Source: Candidula unifasciata (taxonomy: Eukaryota > Mollusca > Gastropoda > Stylommatophora > Geomitridae). From it: a DNA stretch of 64,000 bases. How positions within the stretch are numbered: position 1 is the stretch's first letter; every line of letters starts with the position of its first letter. The translations under genes and the position numbers were made by a program. Below the pieces are notes generated by a model. The model did not search any database. It had not been told where the DNA came from and saw nothing but the letters and a program-made list of their open reading frames with translations. Where the stretch lies: positions 41,025 through 105,024 of the forward strand of contig CAJHNH020002515.1 of assembly GCA_905116865.2 (NCBI GenBank). Direction: 5' to 3'. Positions 37,743 to 44,895 of this stretch are shown piece after piece.

Positions 37743-40487
37743 AACACACACATACATATCTTCTTCTGCTTCTTCTCTTCCACCTTGCACCTTATCGAAG
37801 TGCTGGGGAGAACACACACATACATATCTTCTTCTTCTTCTTTTCCACCTTGCACCTCATCGAAGTGTTGGGGGTAACACACACACATATCTTCTTCTTC
37901 TTCTCTTCCACCTTGCACCTCATCGAAGTGTTGGGGGGAACACACACACATATCTTCTTCTTCTTCTTCTTCTCTTCCCCTTTGCACCCCATGGAAGTGT
38001 TGGGGGGAACACACACACATATCTTCTTCTTCTCTTCCACCTCATGGAAGTGTTGGGGGGAACACACACACATATCTTCTTCTTCTCTTCCACCTTGCAC
38101 CTCATCGAAGTGTTGGGGGGAACACACACACATATCTTCTTCTTCTCTTCCACTTTGCACCCCATGGAAGTGCTGGGGGGGGGGGGGGGGGGGGGGGGGG
38201 AAGCACACACATACATATCTTCTTCTGCTTCTTCTCTTCCACCTTGCACCTTATCGAAGTGCTGGGGGGAACACACACATACATATCTTCTTCTTCTTCT
38301 CTTTCACCTTGCACCTCATCGAAGTGTTGGGGGGAACACACACACATATCTTCTTCTTCTCTTCCACTTTGCACCCCATGGAAGTGTTGGGGGGGGGGGG
38401 GGGAACACACACATATACACACATAAAAAATGGTCAACTTTATAATAAGAATGCATCTGTCAGTGTAAACATCTTGGAAATTATTGCAAAAAGAAGTGAA
38501 ACAGTTTTGTTTTAAATAATCACACGTTTGCTAGGAGAAAGGATATTTTGCAGAACCTAGTTATTATGAATCTTGAATACGTAAAGGTTCTTTTATTTGC
38601 CTTTAGGTGTACTGGGTATATGGTGCTAGACCTAGATTTTTTTAGACCAATGGGTACTTAATGGGTGGTGTAGTCAACATCACACCAGCTGCCTTTACTT
38701 TCCAAGACTTTACCTTGTCAAACAAACAAAACTGTATCATACCTAGATGACAGCAAAACATAACAGATTAGTAACAAGATACCTGGATAAACTCAACAAG
38801 GCAAAACTGAAACTACAGACATAGATGATGACAATAAAGAATAGCAGAAAACTGTAACAACAGACTTAGAAAATGACAGAAAGATAATCACACACACACA
38901 AAAGAGGAAAGTATAACAACATAAATTGATAATGACCAGAAGGCATAATAGAAGAACTGCAACAACATACATGGATAATAATGGTACCTTGTGGTGGCTG
39001 TCGCATTGGAGGATTGAGCAGTCATGGGAATGCCCAATGTGCAGTGTTAATTGTGAAATGATAACATAACATGGAAAACCAATGCGGCACAAGATGAGAA
39101 TTGCAATAACATACCCTACAGAAAAAGAAAGAACTGTAACAACATGCTTACGTAATGACAGCAAGACATAACAGAAAAATAACAATATGCCCCAATAATT
39201 ATAATAAAGCATAAAGCACATATTTTAAAAAAAACAGAAATGTAATAACATATAGTGACAGGAAAGTATACCAGAAACTTATCAAATCTTGATAATAACA
39301 ATAAGACACAAGAAAGTAGAGGAAACAACATACGTGGACAGAAAAAATCAAGTATAGCAACAAACCTGGACAAAGACAGCAATTTAAGAAAAGACAACTG
39401 CAACAACATACTGGGAAAGCAGTTGGCGGAGAGGTATAAAAACATACCTGGAAAATGACAGCAAAGCTTAGAGAAGAACTTTAACAGACATTTATAATAG
39501 GAACAAAACACAATATGTTATGCTGTGAGATGTAATAACTGCTTATTTTGTGTTGTTGTGTAGATTTATGCTGTGAGAAGTAATAACCGCTTCTTTTGTG
39601 TTGTGTAGATTTATGCTGTGGGGAACATTTTTTTTTTTTTTGCTTCTATAGTTAGTATTGTATAAATACAATCTTTATTCCAACTTTAGGTTAGCAGTGT
39701 CAATCTGCACAATAACAAAAGAACATTAAAAAAAACACCTAATGTCTTATAAAGGCTGCAAACAAAACCTAAGGAGATGTAAATAATAAACAAACCGGCA
39801 ATGTTTTTATCGGCACACACAGAAAGAAGTAGAAAGAAAGAAAGACACGCCAGACCAGATTAAAATCAAAAGCTATGGCTACCGTGCCAAGAATTAGACC
39901 TGTTACCTCCATATGGCGTGTGTGCCTCGCTATGGAAACAAGTGTACTAAGATACATGACCACATAAACACCCCTAAAAAAAGGTTTCTTTGGCCATGTT
40001 TATCATACAGCTAGTGAGAAATAAACAGATTAGAAGAACCATCAAAACACTGTCCATCATAAAAAAAGACTGAAATGTTTAAGCCACCTAGTGAGAATGA
40101 CCACAAAAATGCCAGCAGCAAGACATACAACATGAAAATGGAAACACCAAGAGGCAGAAGGAGACCTAGAAGAAGATGGACTGAAGAAGTCACTGACAGC
40201 TCAAGACCTTAGAACCTCATAGCACAGCATGCAAACAAACACCTGGTTCACCTGTTAATCATCCATCAATATGCGATATGGCACAAAGCTGACACTGACA
40301 AAAGAAGAGGAAATAAGAATCTGTGTTGTGTTGTTCACTGATATAAAAACCTTTCTAGTAACGTTTGCAGAAATAACATGCTTACACTTCCTTGCTGCCA
40401 GAAAGGAGCAATAGCACCAGTGGCACACATCAGGAATCCAATCACCAGCCCGGCAAATGCCAACCTCTGACCTGATCCATACGACAT
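23222..40487 (-). CDS. gene A: claudin/PMP22-like four-transmembrane protein, complete, 5 coding exons
   Basis: Coding exons on the minus strand: 40386-40487, 34340-34499, 30249-30386, 27941-28122 and 23222-23347, 708 nt in all. They join in phases 0,1,1,0 at GT/AG junctions into a 235-residue protein. Segments: TM1 about 9-30 ending in APFW (W30); a first extracellular loop with GGLWWYC (G62, L63, W64, C67) and C77; TM2 about 92-112; a short cytosolic loop with C116-C118; TM3 about 125-146; a second loop; TM4 about 163-184; and a 50-residue cytosolic tail ending YPQVQSY. W30 and the GLW-x2-C-x9-C spacing match the claudin/PMP22/EMP superfamily signature; the loop before GLW is about 13 residues longer than in a typical claudin. 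Known roles of the class are cell-cell junctions, paracellular barriers, or channel and vesicle tetraspans; which applies here cannot be said. The start ATG has A at -3. A partial paralogue (gene B) lies upstream in the same orientation. Confidence 0.88.
23403..24432 (+). repeat. 515-bp perfect tandem duplication
   Basis: 23403-23917 and 23918-24432 appear identical base for base as read. Each copy holds about 52 bp of sequence from outside the transposon plus about 463 bp of its left end, so the duplication happened after the insertion. It lies in intron 4 of gene A. Confidence 0.9.
23455..24846 (-). mobile_element. piggyBac-like non-autonomous element
   Basis: The left end is TTAACCTTTTTAGCACGG. 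The right end, read on the minus strand, is TTAACCCTTTTAGCATGG. TTAA is the target duplicated by piggyBac transposons, and a CCYTTT-type inverted end is usual for them. A second left end occurs at about 23970 because of the 515-bp duplication, so the original element was probably 23970-24846 (about 877 bp). On the minus strand near 24605-24398, KSVSDSYVSAPKLDVDKTFE and then SSDDTNSVDTDAG form an acidic Ser/Asp-rich stretch like the N-terminus of piggyBac transposases; the catalytic part is missing. The element lies about 100 bp from the acceptor of gene A exon 5. Confidence 0.75.
24890..25095 (+). pseudogene. RTE-like retrotransposon 3' tail
   Basis: Matches 26200-26490: GGGAAGACTAAGAGAGACAC encodes the GRPRET segment, followed by the RTIIRxGLTMG and IQDLxQVA segments and a GACTAACTAACT end. 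The frame is broken. The same 3' end occurs at 6455-6535. Confidence 0.7.
25100..25260 (+). pseudogene. RNase H-bearing retrotransposon 3' tail, copy 5
   Basis: Contains CAACCAGACTGTTAGTGGTA and CATCAGAACTGGAACT, matching the copies at 5530-5580 and 29350-29390. Only the last 150 bp are present. It lies directly after an RTE-like tail. Confidence 0.55.
25664..25853 (+). repeat. dispersed repeat family A, copy 2
   Basis: Best preserved member: CATCACACAAGCGATAAACA through ATTGCGGCCCCTGGCAAAAA. About 30 bp (TTATGGCCTGCCTATATTGC and neighbours) are more complete than in copy 1 at 412-573. Confidence 0.65.
26200..26490 (+). pseudogene. RTE-like reverse transcriptase C-terminus
   Basis: The frame reads WYYIGHALRMDKTRLSHQTL, then after a shift RETLRRTIIREGLTMG, NIQDLNQVATKRQAWRAMTS and ALCDS. 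The IGHxLRM, R-x-T-x-RR and QAW-x-A blocks are typical of the extreme C-terminus of RTE-like reverse transcriptases. It lies in intron 4 of gene A, antisense to it. Truncated 5' and frameshifted. Confidence 0.8.
26522..26640 (-). repeat. dispersed repeat family A, copy 3 (reversed)
   Basis: Reverse complement of the family, with GGACATCACACTGAGTGGTA and AAACACCCGGTGACACAAAG on the minus strand. It diverges from the other two copies at several CpG-like positions. Confidence 0.6.
26641..27940. other. intron 4 of gene A, no other gene seen
   Basis: A+T-rich intronic sequence, stop-rich on both strands. It ends at the exon 4 donor (ATG then GTTAGT on the minus strand). Confidence 0.5.
27941..28122 (-). 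CDS. gene A exon 4 (second half of TM3 and TM4)
   Basis: Acceptor TTTTTATGTCTAAAG, donor ATG followed by GTTAGT. 182 nt, completing a split glycine codon and then encoding AAGLTVVGVFAS and, after the second extracellular loop, YGWAFFIYIAGSAIVVLVS and LLCFASPNNP. Same length and phase as the gene B exon at 62155-62336, with about half of the residues identical in TM4. Confidence 0.88.
28252..28618 (+). mobile_element. tRNA-derived SINE with 11-bp target-site duplication
   Basis: The head reads TGGTCTTGAGGC (A-box-like) and GGTTCAATCC (B box), then a body of about 290 bp. The direct repeat ATAATAACTCA flanks it at 28241-28251 and 28619-28629. Copies at 36060-36425 and 58964-59356 are on the minus strand. 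It inserted into intron 3 of gene A. The flank proves retrotransposition; no intact tRNA fold remains, so it is not a tRNA gene. Confidence 0.85.
28797..29168 (+). repeat. 39/40-bp minisatellite
   Basis: About nine units of TGATCACTGTGTGGGTAGGG plus ACAGATAATGATCGGACTC, varying between GATGCAG/GGTGCAG/GGGACAG and between 39 and 41 bp. It lies in intron 3 of gene A and runs straight into the retroelement tail at 29169. Confidence 0.9.
29169..29455 (+). pseudogene. RNase H-bearing retrotransposon 3' tail, copy 6
   Basis: Similar to 5380-5650 over its length; a 74-codon stretch ends GIEHLWECPRVL. It contains the single-copy progenitor of the 20-bp array (TTTGAGGAGAATGGTGCT at 29260-29277). Truncated 5', antisense to gene A. 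Confidence 0.65.
29640..30110 (-). pseudogene. non-LTR reverse transcriptase C-terminus, NDITRM family, copy 3
   Basis: Minus-strand pieces read ADRSFFNIVSRSGPRGEKKM, then a stop-broken WNxxG..KEGQNTHRE tail and a terminal LRAYAPLGG, as at 16660-16915. It is longer than the plus-strand copies at its 5' side. In intron 3 of gene A, same strand as the gene. Confidence 0.65.
30249..30386 (-). CDS. gene A exon 3 (TM2, Cys loop, start of TM3)
   Basis: Acceptor TTTTTATCTTGAAG, donor GCAG followed by GTAAGA. 138 nt finishing an alanine codon, then QTWVIRIACVVNVFLTLACA, LTALCRTCCCGGGKTVFHG and IIAFLA plus one base. The C-x2-CCC cluster just after TM2 is kept in gene B (C-x2-CCCPGGKT) and sits where claudins carry palmitoylated cysteines (inference). 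Confidence 0.88.
30468..30546 (+). repeat. (AG)n microsatellite
   Basis: A GA/GAGT run with a few interruptions, in intron 2 of gene A. Confidence 0.9.
30580..30740 (+). repeat. dispersed repeat family B, diverged copy
   Basis: Shares ATATGGTGCCAGAGCTAAAT, an ATAGACCA word and an AACTGGTGCCCAC end with 38600-38715 and 17000-17140, but with a more diverged centre. Confidence 0.45.
30912..32106. mobile_element. hAT-like transposon carrying a nested retroelement fragment
   Basis: The ends are TAGGGCTGTACC (left) and, as reverse complement, TAGGGCTGTACC (right), a perfect 12-bp inverted repeat extended by looser CGAATA-rich sequence. The 8-bp word ATATATAC flanks both ends (30904-30911 and 32107-32114), the hAT duplication size, although the site is A+T-rich. 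No transposase frame is seen. Positions 31105-31800 hold a minus-strand reverse transcriptase fragment, so a retroelement inserted into, or was captured by, the element. It lies in intron 2 of gene A. Confidence 0.75.
31105..31800 (-). pseudogene. reverse transcriptase fragment nested in the hAT-like element
   Basis: The minus strand reads NINSGHIQVDNMKIKRTETY followed by EYLGA, the RT thumb motif equivalent to F-x-YLG. Further on are the degraded blocks FSKTVLRQIFGPIK and WRVRSN. Stops and shifts throughout. Confidence 0.65.
32188..32250 (+). repeat. (GT)n microsatellite
   Basis: A GT run with three interruptions, preceded by an AT/AC-rich stretch (32107-32180). In intron 2 of gene A. Confidence 0.85.
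32460..32980 (-). pseudogene. RNase H fragment of a second non-LTR family
   Basis: One minus frame reads GDAGVNGNERAEKLALPA, matching the conserved G-H-x-GV-x-GNE-x-AD-x-LA segment of retroelement RNase H. Downstream, ETNCGAPKRRYAGQLLLGTL and a short C-terminus follow. The histidine is replaced by D. Different from the WECP-tailed family in sequence but the same domain. In intron 2 of gene A. Confidence 0.65.
33715..33805 (+). repeat. solo terminal repeat related to the Penelope-like element
   Basis: CTGATGAGATACAGCAAAATATGCC and the next 50 bp match the inverted arms of the element at 40565-41290; a poorer copy is at 32992-33085. Confidence 0.6.
33830..34096 (+). repeat. 14-bp minisatellite
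   Basis: About 19 units of TGATGAAGAAGTAC with one A variant. In intron 2 of gene A, about 240 bp from exon 2. All minus frames are open across it by chance. Confidence 0.95.
34340..34499 (-). CDS. gene A exon 2 (first extracellular loop)
   Basis: Acceptor TATTTGCTTCTGCAG, donor CCTG followed by GTGAGT. 160 nt encoding ISINEIIKITGESIPFIGDT, KLATVYGGLWWYC, FSTFLGEKQC and a hydrophilic end. It carries the superfamily GLW-x2-C-x9-C motif. Confidence 0.9.
34550..35450 (-). pseudogene. decayed partial copies of gene A exon 2
   Basis: Copies of the first 50-60 bp of exon 2 lie at 34550-34612, 35228-35290 and 35335-35420; 34900-34990 resembles only the downstream part. The copy near 35400 follows an intact acceptor (TTCTTTGCAG) and reads IGNNEFTIFIRETVSFTG; the copy near 35270 follows TTGGTTTCTGCAG and reads MSTEFVKFIREAVIPIG. 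Compare the real exon, ISINEIIKITGESIPFIG. None continues into a GLW motif. The copy nearest the exon has an in-frame stop. They are most simply dead remnants of local duplication, though two keep an acceptor. Confidence 0.65.
34625..34925 (+). repeat. dispersed repeat family C, copy 1
   Basis: GTCTTACCATCCTCCAAAAT, then CTGGACTGTCCTGTGACATC and ATCTGGGGTAGGATATT recur at 56555-56650. The upstream part, with GGGTTAGGGCCAGTT and TTTTGGGGGTCGTTAA, recurs reversed at 48295-48400. It splits the exon 2 remnants. Confidence 0.65.
35485..35700 (-). repeat. dispersed repeat family D, copy 1
   Basis: The minus strand contains a TGCCTGAGAGGT..AACAGT..GCAT block and CTGTAAAACAGATGTGCAC. Copies are at 41560-41735 and 51900-52095 (plus) and 48640-48790, 49345-49400 and 60010-60150 (minus). 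About 170 bp, no coding signal. Confidence 0.55.
35775..35925 (+). repeat. poly-C tract
   Basis: 150 bp nearly all cytosine. Proline- and glycine-rich open frames here are artefacts. In intron 1 of gene A. Confidence 0.9.
36060..36425 (-). mobile_element. tRNA-derived SINE, second copy
   Basis: The minus strand starts with a head reading CTAGAGGTTCCGGGTTCAAT (B box GGTTCAATCC-like) and ends in the body sequence shared with 28252-28618. The 5' few bases of the head are replaced. In intron 1 of gene A. Confidence 0.7.
36600..36623 (+). repeat. poly-G run
   Basis: About 24 G in a row, in intron 1. Confidence 0.9.
37120..38412 (+). repeat. compound minisatellite of CTT, CA and G tracts around a fixed core
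   Basis: Nineteen units of roughly 60-75 bp. Each has (CTT)n, the core TCTTCCACCTTGCACCTCAT, a CGAAGTGTT or GGAAGTGTT word, a G run and a CA run. G runs are 6 in most units but 56-60, about 28 and about 15 in three units. Unit types recur in the same order (CCCATGG, short, CTCATCG, poly-G, TTATCG, CTCATCG) from about 37442 and again from about 37977, giving a larger repeat of six to seven units. In intron 1 of gene A. All frames, open up to 481 codons, are artefacts. Confidence 0.95.
38600..38715 (+). repeat. dispersed repeat family B, copy
   Basis: Shares GTATATGGTGCTAGACCTA, TTAGACCAATGGGTA and CAGCTGCCTTTACTTTCC with 17000-17140. Confidence 0.55.
38740..39520 (+). repeat. degenerate minisatellite of about 50 bp
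   Basis: Diverged units contain TGTAACAACATACCTGGATA and ATGACAGCAAGACATAACAG, broken at 38985-39075 by a short retroelement-like piece with GGGAATGCCCAATGTGCAGT. The minus-strand open frames (131-142 codons, hydrophobic) come from the low-stop repeat and are not called as genes. Confidence 0.6.
39521..40385. other. intron 1 of gene A, no other gene seen
   Basis: Contains two or three copies of a TTATGCTGTGAGAAGTAATA word (39525-39625), a short retroelement-like piece (40020-40200, with GGCAGAAGGAGACCTAGAAG, a GRRRPRR-type basic tail) and otherwise plain A+T-rich sequence. Confidence 0.45.
40386..40487 (-). CDS. gene A exon 1 (start codon and TM1)
   Basis: 34 codons: MSYGSGQRLAFAGLVIGFLM and CATGAIAPFWQQGS, then a GTAAGC donor in phase 0. 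The first hydrophobic segment ends in A-P-F-W, the place of the conserved W30 of claudins. On the minus strand just upstream, TTTGTGAATTGCAG is a plausible acceptor 20-odd bases before the ATG, so a non-coding 5' exon may exist further right. Confidence 0.85.
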
Positions 40488-40564
40488 GATTCTTTAGTTT
40501 GTAATTATCTGCAATTCACAAATGACATCTTTCAGAAAATCAAAGCAATGTTTTGTCGTGGTGA

Positions 40565-41290
40565 ATTCGAACAAAGACACGAACAATAGATTATTTATTG
40601 CCTGGCATATTTTACTTATCTCATCAGGGGCATACTACAGTAGAAATTGATTGTGAAGCAAGTAAATGAATCCTTCGAATTGAAACACAAAATCAACTAC
40701 ATTCACAGTGTTTCACAAGGGTCACCGCAAGGTGAAAAGCATGTCTCTTTGTCTGCATATATCTGATCTAGAAATTTAGAATATGGCTTGCAGCTGCAGA
40801 TGGTGGATTTTTTTTTACCAGTCACCTTATACGTTGTTGTTGAATTGTTGTTGATGTTTTGCACTGCTTTTATCGTAAACAGTGGAATATGTTCAGCAAC
40901 ATGTTTCTCCAGTCGTCGATCAGTTCTTCCCACATATGCAGCATTACAGGTGCATTTACACGGGTAAATACAATTAGATTTGGTATACATCGACATTGTA
41001 AACAAGGATAATGCATTTCAAATTATTTACACTTCCTAGATTATTGAAGTTTGCAGAAGCTTCGGATATCAACCAGATAAATTCAGATTTAAGCAGACAG
41101 AAAGACATGATTTCCACCTTGGGGTTATCCTGGTGTAACAGTTTGTGAATGCAGTCAATTTTGTGTTCAAAGGATTCATTTACTTGCTTCATGTTAATCA
41201 AGTGTTACTGTAGTACGCATCTGACAAGATAAAGCAAAATATGCCAAGCAATAAATTGTTCAATGTATTGTTTGTGTCTTCTTTGTTCAA
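40565..41290 (-). mobile_element. Penelope-like element remnant with GIY-YIG endonuclease
   Basis: A minus-strand open frame (40703-41005) reads NCIYPCKCTCNAAYVGRTDR and RLEKHVAEHIP. This is the IY...YVG-x-T core with R-x-x-EH of a GIY-YIG nuclease plus the C-x-C-x-C pattern typical of Penelope-like retroelements. The sequence is bracketed by inverted arms of about 120 bp (40565-40710 and 41145-41285), e.g. AAATATGCCAGGCAATAAAT against AAATATGCCAAGCAATAAAT. Penelope elements commonly have such terminal repeats. No reverse transcriptase is present. It lies less than 100 bp upstream of the gene A start codon. Confidence 0.8.
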
Positions 41291-42500
41291 AAACAAAATC
41301 TTTTGTTTAAAAACATTCACGCAAAAAGAAAAATGTATGTTAAAACACTAACTCAAGAACAAAAGTAATATTTTACAGAAAGGAGAATATATTATGAGAA
41401 TTAGCTTATTTGATGTTTTTCATCAAGGCTTTACCCTCAAAAGAGGGTTGGTATGTGGTGTTTTACAGCTAGGCTGCGAAATCTTCGCCTTTTAGCTCCA
41501 CATGTACAGTTTGAGCAAACCCTTATTAAGTCACCTTCTTCTGCATAATTGCTAAAGGAGCAGTGCACCTATGCCTCCCTAACCCCCAATTGGGACCTTG
41601 GACCCACCCAGAGGAAGGAACCGTCTGTCTGCACATAATTGAGCCAGATCTATAACATCAATGTGCACGTAACACTCAAATCGTGGAACAGGACAGAAGT
41701 CCAGAAGTGGAAACAACTAACTGAAGATGAAGAAGAAGATCTGCATCTACAGGTATCTGAGAAATCACTGTGTTACATGAAAACACAAAATGTTAATTGA
41801 TTTTAACATGCATTACATAACAGTTGCTGATGTTTGAAAAATACGAAATATTGAGATTTCTATCTTTACAATGGAATACCATTTTATTACATTACACAAC
41901 AAATATATGGCATATATGTTAAAAGCAAGCAGACTTTAGTACTTTTTTTTAAACAGGCCCTGAGCCAATAAACTACAGGTTTAGTTCATCCCAATTTAAC
42001 TACGTCATTCAGTTGAATACCGTTTCTGAAATTTATACCTGCAGGATTGTTATCTGATAAGTGGCTCTTTGAGCCAGGGTTTTTAATCACTTAGTTTGCA
42101 GTCTGGAAGGTGTTCACTCAGGTACTTCACTTTAGCCACACATCTTGAGATGGAGTGTAATGAATCATTTTCTCATTGTAAATGAGGTCAACGGTAAAAC
42201 CTAAATTATGCGCCTAAGTCTGGTTGAATGGTGTCGATTATGAAGTGTAAAATATTCCGGGATAGGATTGAATAATGAATAACTCAAGACAAGTGTGCGA
42301 GCTGGCTGAAAGTATGCCAAGTCAGAAAAGAAAAAAAAAGGATAAATCAGGTGTGGAACATTTAAGAACTTGAGAGGGAAAAAGATCTAATCTTGGAACT
42401 ATGAGAAGATTCAGTCCAGTTTTTGAGGTTTACAAAATAGGGTCGTATGACGCTTGCAGAATGAGAAGAGAGTAAATCTGCAGAGAAAGTTAATATTAGG
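41291..42500. other. no gene; repeat family D copy inside
   Basis: 41560-41735 matches family D (GAGCCAGATCTATAACATCA, ATGTGCACGTAACACTCAA). The rest is stop-rich A+T-rich sequence. Confidence 0.45.
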
Positions 42501-43070
42501 ACAAACAGCAGACCAGGGCAGAAAAACCTGACTATCTAGCTCCGTACAATTGGCTGAGTTGTCTACGACGTGACAAGTGTTTTCTACTCAAGTGTACGTC
42601 TGGTAGCCTTTGAAGTATCAGTGGCTGGAGGTGCTGTGTCTGTCCATCCTTTAAAAGGAATGTTGAATTCATTGATGTTTGGAATGTGACCTCTAGTGCT
42701 TTGTTGAAGGAAACAGTTGTTGGAACTAATAAACATTTTGTACTTGATCTGCGGTGTGGTGTTTCCAACATTCCTTATTTCGTGTTCAAGATGATACTGA
42801 ACTAACTGCCAGTGTGCCTGAGAAGGCTGCATGTGACTAGAGCCTGAATGGGTCACTGCATGGAGGCTGGTGATTTTCACCTTGTATTAGAAAATTATCT
42901 AGACTTATCTGATCGGCAGCATTCTTTGTCTCTCTGAATAGTTCCTTACAGCAGGCCAAAGAATTCTGAATCTCTGTGGAAACTTTGGCATTTCTGTCGG
43001 TGTTTGGATCATTGTCATCTATGATCTTAACTTTACTGTCAATGTGCTGAAAGAACTGTATCATTAGTGC
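42500..43070 (-). pseudogene. unrecognised, frameshifted coding remnant
   Basis: Three minus-strand frames of 75-98 codons follow one another. The first (42837-43064) is coding-like: MIQFFQHIDSKVKIIDDNDP, then TEIQNSLACCKELFRETKNA and QISLDNFL. The KELF and Q-x-SLDNFL words are loosely like the C-terminal tails of pogo/Tigger-type transposases, but I cannot place it. Frame changes mean it is broken if it was one protein. Confidence 0.35.
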
Positions 43071-43074
43071 AGAG

Positions 43075-43215
43075 ACAAAAATAGATCATCATGGTAAAAG
43101 GAGAATGATGCAGCAAGGGGTGACCAGGGGAACTAGCTGATGCTCAACATTCAAGGAAAAGGCGAGACAGATCCACAATACTGGAACTCTGCACTTTCTC
43201 CCACTAACAGAAATG
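43075..43215 (+). pseudogene. RNase H-bearing retrotransposon 3' tail, copy 7
   Basis: GATCATCATGGTAAAAGGAG, then GAATGATGCAGCAAGGGGTG and GGAACTCTGCACTT align with 29245-29395 with gaps. Strongly diverged. Confidence 0.5.
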
Positions 43216-43920
43216 TTCTGTTTGGTATACTTTTTCAGATAAACCCCATTTCATTAAGATTGAACATTTTGTGCTGCTTGTAATCACCCTCCTCAATTAC
43301 AGCTCCAAAATGTGCTGGAAACTTCTCAGCAGCAACAGCATCCCATTAATTATCAGCCTTACGTAATTGTCAACGTGTCATCTCTTAAAACGCTCAAACC
43401 ATCCAGCATATGCAACAGCTGGCAATTTAGGATCAAACACTATAGCATTCAATTTATCAAGCAAACATCTCATCTCGGCCTAGATAATTAAGGTGGACAA
43501 AGGAAGGGCAGATAAATTCAGATGTACAATCCACTGGACCAACATCATTTGCAAATTTTCCATAACCGGTGTCCTAATGTAATTTAATTTAGTTTAGCTG
43601 TTGTCATTCTCGTCACATGTTTACAACATTCTTATATTTTATTAACTTGGCGTCTTTGCACATTAACTGTGATTCTGATAGTCCTGTAGCTATTACGATG
43701 CCCACAGTGCACAAACTGATAATGTTTTATGCATTGTTACAGCTTCCCTTTGTTTCTCACACTTAAAACCTATTTTTTTGTCCCAATAAAGCCAATTACT
43801 TGTTTCAATTATTTTGAAAATGAATGAACTATGTTATTTTTTTTTTTTATGTTTAAGTTAACTCAACACTCTATCATACATTGATGCTAGTATGCTGTGA
43901 CCGACTAGTTCATGCACTAC
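43216..43920. other. no gene seen
   Basis: A+T-rich, stops in all frames; no repeat recognised. Confidence 0.4.
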
Positions 43921-44568
43921 ATTAACTCTTTGCGAACGAAATGTCACTTAAGTGGCTTTTAAATACATCACAATTGGATGGATCGTCACTCCAAGGGCGT
44001 AGAGACCCTCTAATACTGTTTGCTAGGACAATAAATTTTTATAAATAAATTGTGAAAAACAAGAATTAACAAAGCACCGTCTATTAGTTTTGACGTTTTG
44101 CATAGTGTTTCAATATGTTTCTGATTTTCCTGAAATGGCAGTTTTTAACCCTCCATCCACTACAGATTAAAGCTCAAAGAATGACTAAAAATCAGACTTC
44201 AGATCTTATGCAGCGGTAGTTAGATAAAGAAAGCACTTAAGATTCAGAATTCTCCAACAATGATGTTGATGATGATAATGGTGAATTTCAAACATCTGTT
44301 GCAAAACACAGCAGACCAAATGGTAAGGGAAACAAGAACAATAACAGTCCCAAGAACTGCTCATACTGTTGCTGCTTTTTGTTGCAACACTGATACTTAA
44401 ATAGTTTAGATTTATTCTGCAATCTTTTCTCTTTCATTTGATATATTACATGTCCCTGTAATTTTTCTTCAGAAAGGTTTTAGCTTTGTCATGTTGGGGT
44501 AAACAAATTCAGCACAAAGTTAATGCTGTCCAAACCTAAAAGAAAATGTCACCCTGGAAGAGTTAAAT
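43921..44568 (+). mobile_element. second piggyBac-like deletion derivative
   Basis: Left end TTAACTCTTTGCGAACGAA and, reversed, right end TTAACTCTTCCAGGGTGAC, both starting with TTAA and a CTCTT word. Inside, the plus strand reads DSEFSNNDVDDDNGEFQTSV, an acidic stretch like piggyBac transposase N-termini, and soon after NNNSPKNCSYCCC, a Cys-rich piece as at their C-termini. The catalytic middle is missing. About 650 bp. The inverted ends match for only 9-10 bp, so this call is weaker than the one at 23455. Confidence 0.5.
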
Positions 44569-44631
44569 TGTTTACATGCATTCTGCTTTCATTTCTCTTT
44601 AATCAGATGTATTGTATGGTATTTTTTCATT

Positions 44632-44895
44632 AGGAACGTTTTGGCGAAGTGGTCAAGATATTTGCCTCGCGCTCTGAAGGACGTGGCGTTCGTTTCACGG
44701 TGGCGCCGTTCAGTTCATGAGTGCGATTTTTATGGAGATCCATGGGGATCGTCACTGGAGCTATGGAGTTCATGCTTTGTGTGATCACGCTCTCTGCAGG
44801 CAGCTAGCCGCTCTGCAAAAAGGGACCGAGCCATATAGGATAAAACTCTGTGCAATTAAGTGCGTCCTCTCGACTTTAATTTTTTTTTTTAAAGA
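44632..44895 (+). mobile_element. tRNA-derived SINE of a second family
   Basis: The head reads TGGCGAAGTGGTCAAGA (A box) and GCGTTCGTTTCACG (B-box-like), about 40 bp apart. A 200-bp body follows and a T run of 12 near 44878. No match to the 28252 family. No tRNA fold is intact. Confidence 0.6.

Noticed and set aside
37070..38515. Open frames of 111-481 codons on both strands
   Set aside because: Product of the CTT/CA/G compound minisatellite; open in nearly every frame and without domains.
38793..39511. Hydrophobic minus-strand frames of 131-142 codons resembling membrane proteins
   Set aside because: They lie in a degenerate AAC/ACA-rich minisatellite whose reverse complement codes for Leu, Val and Cys; no splice sites or homology, and inside intron 1 of gene A.
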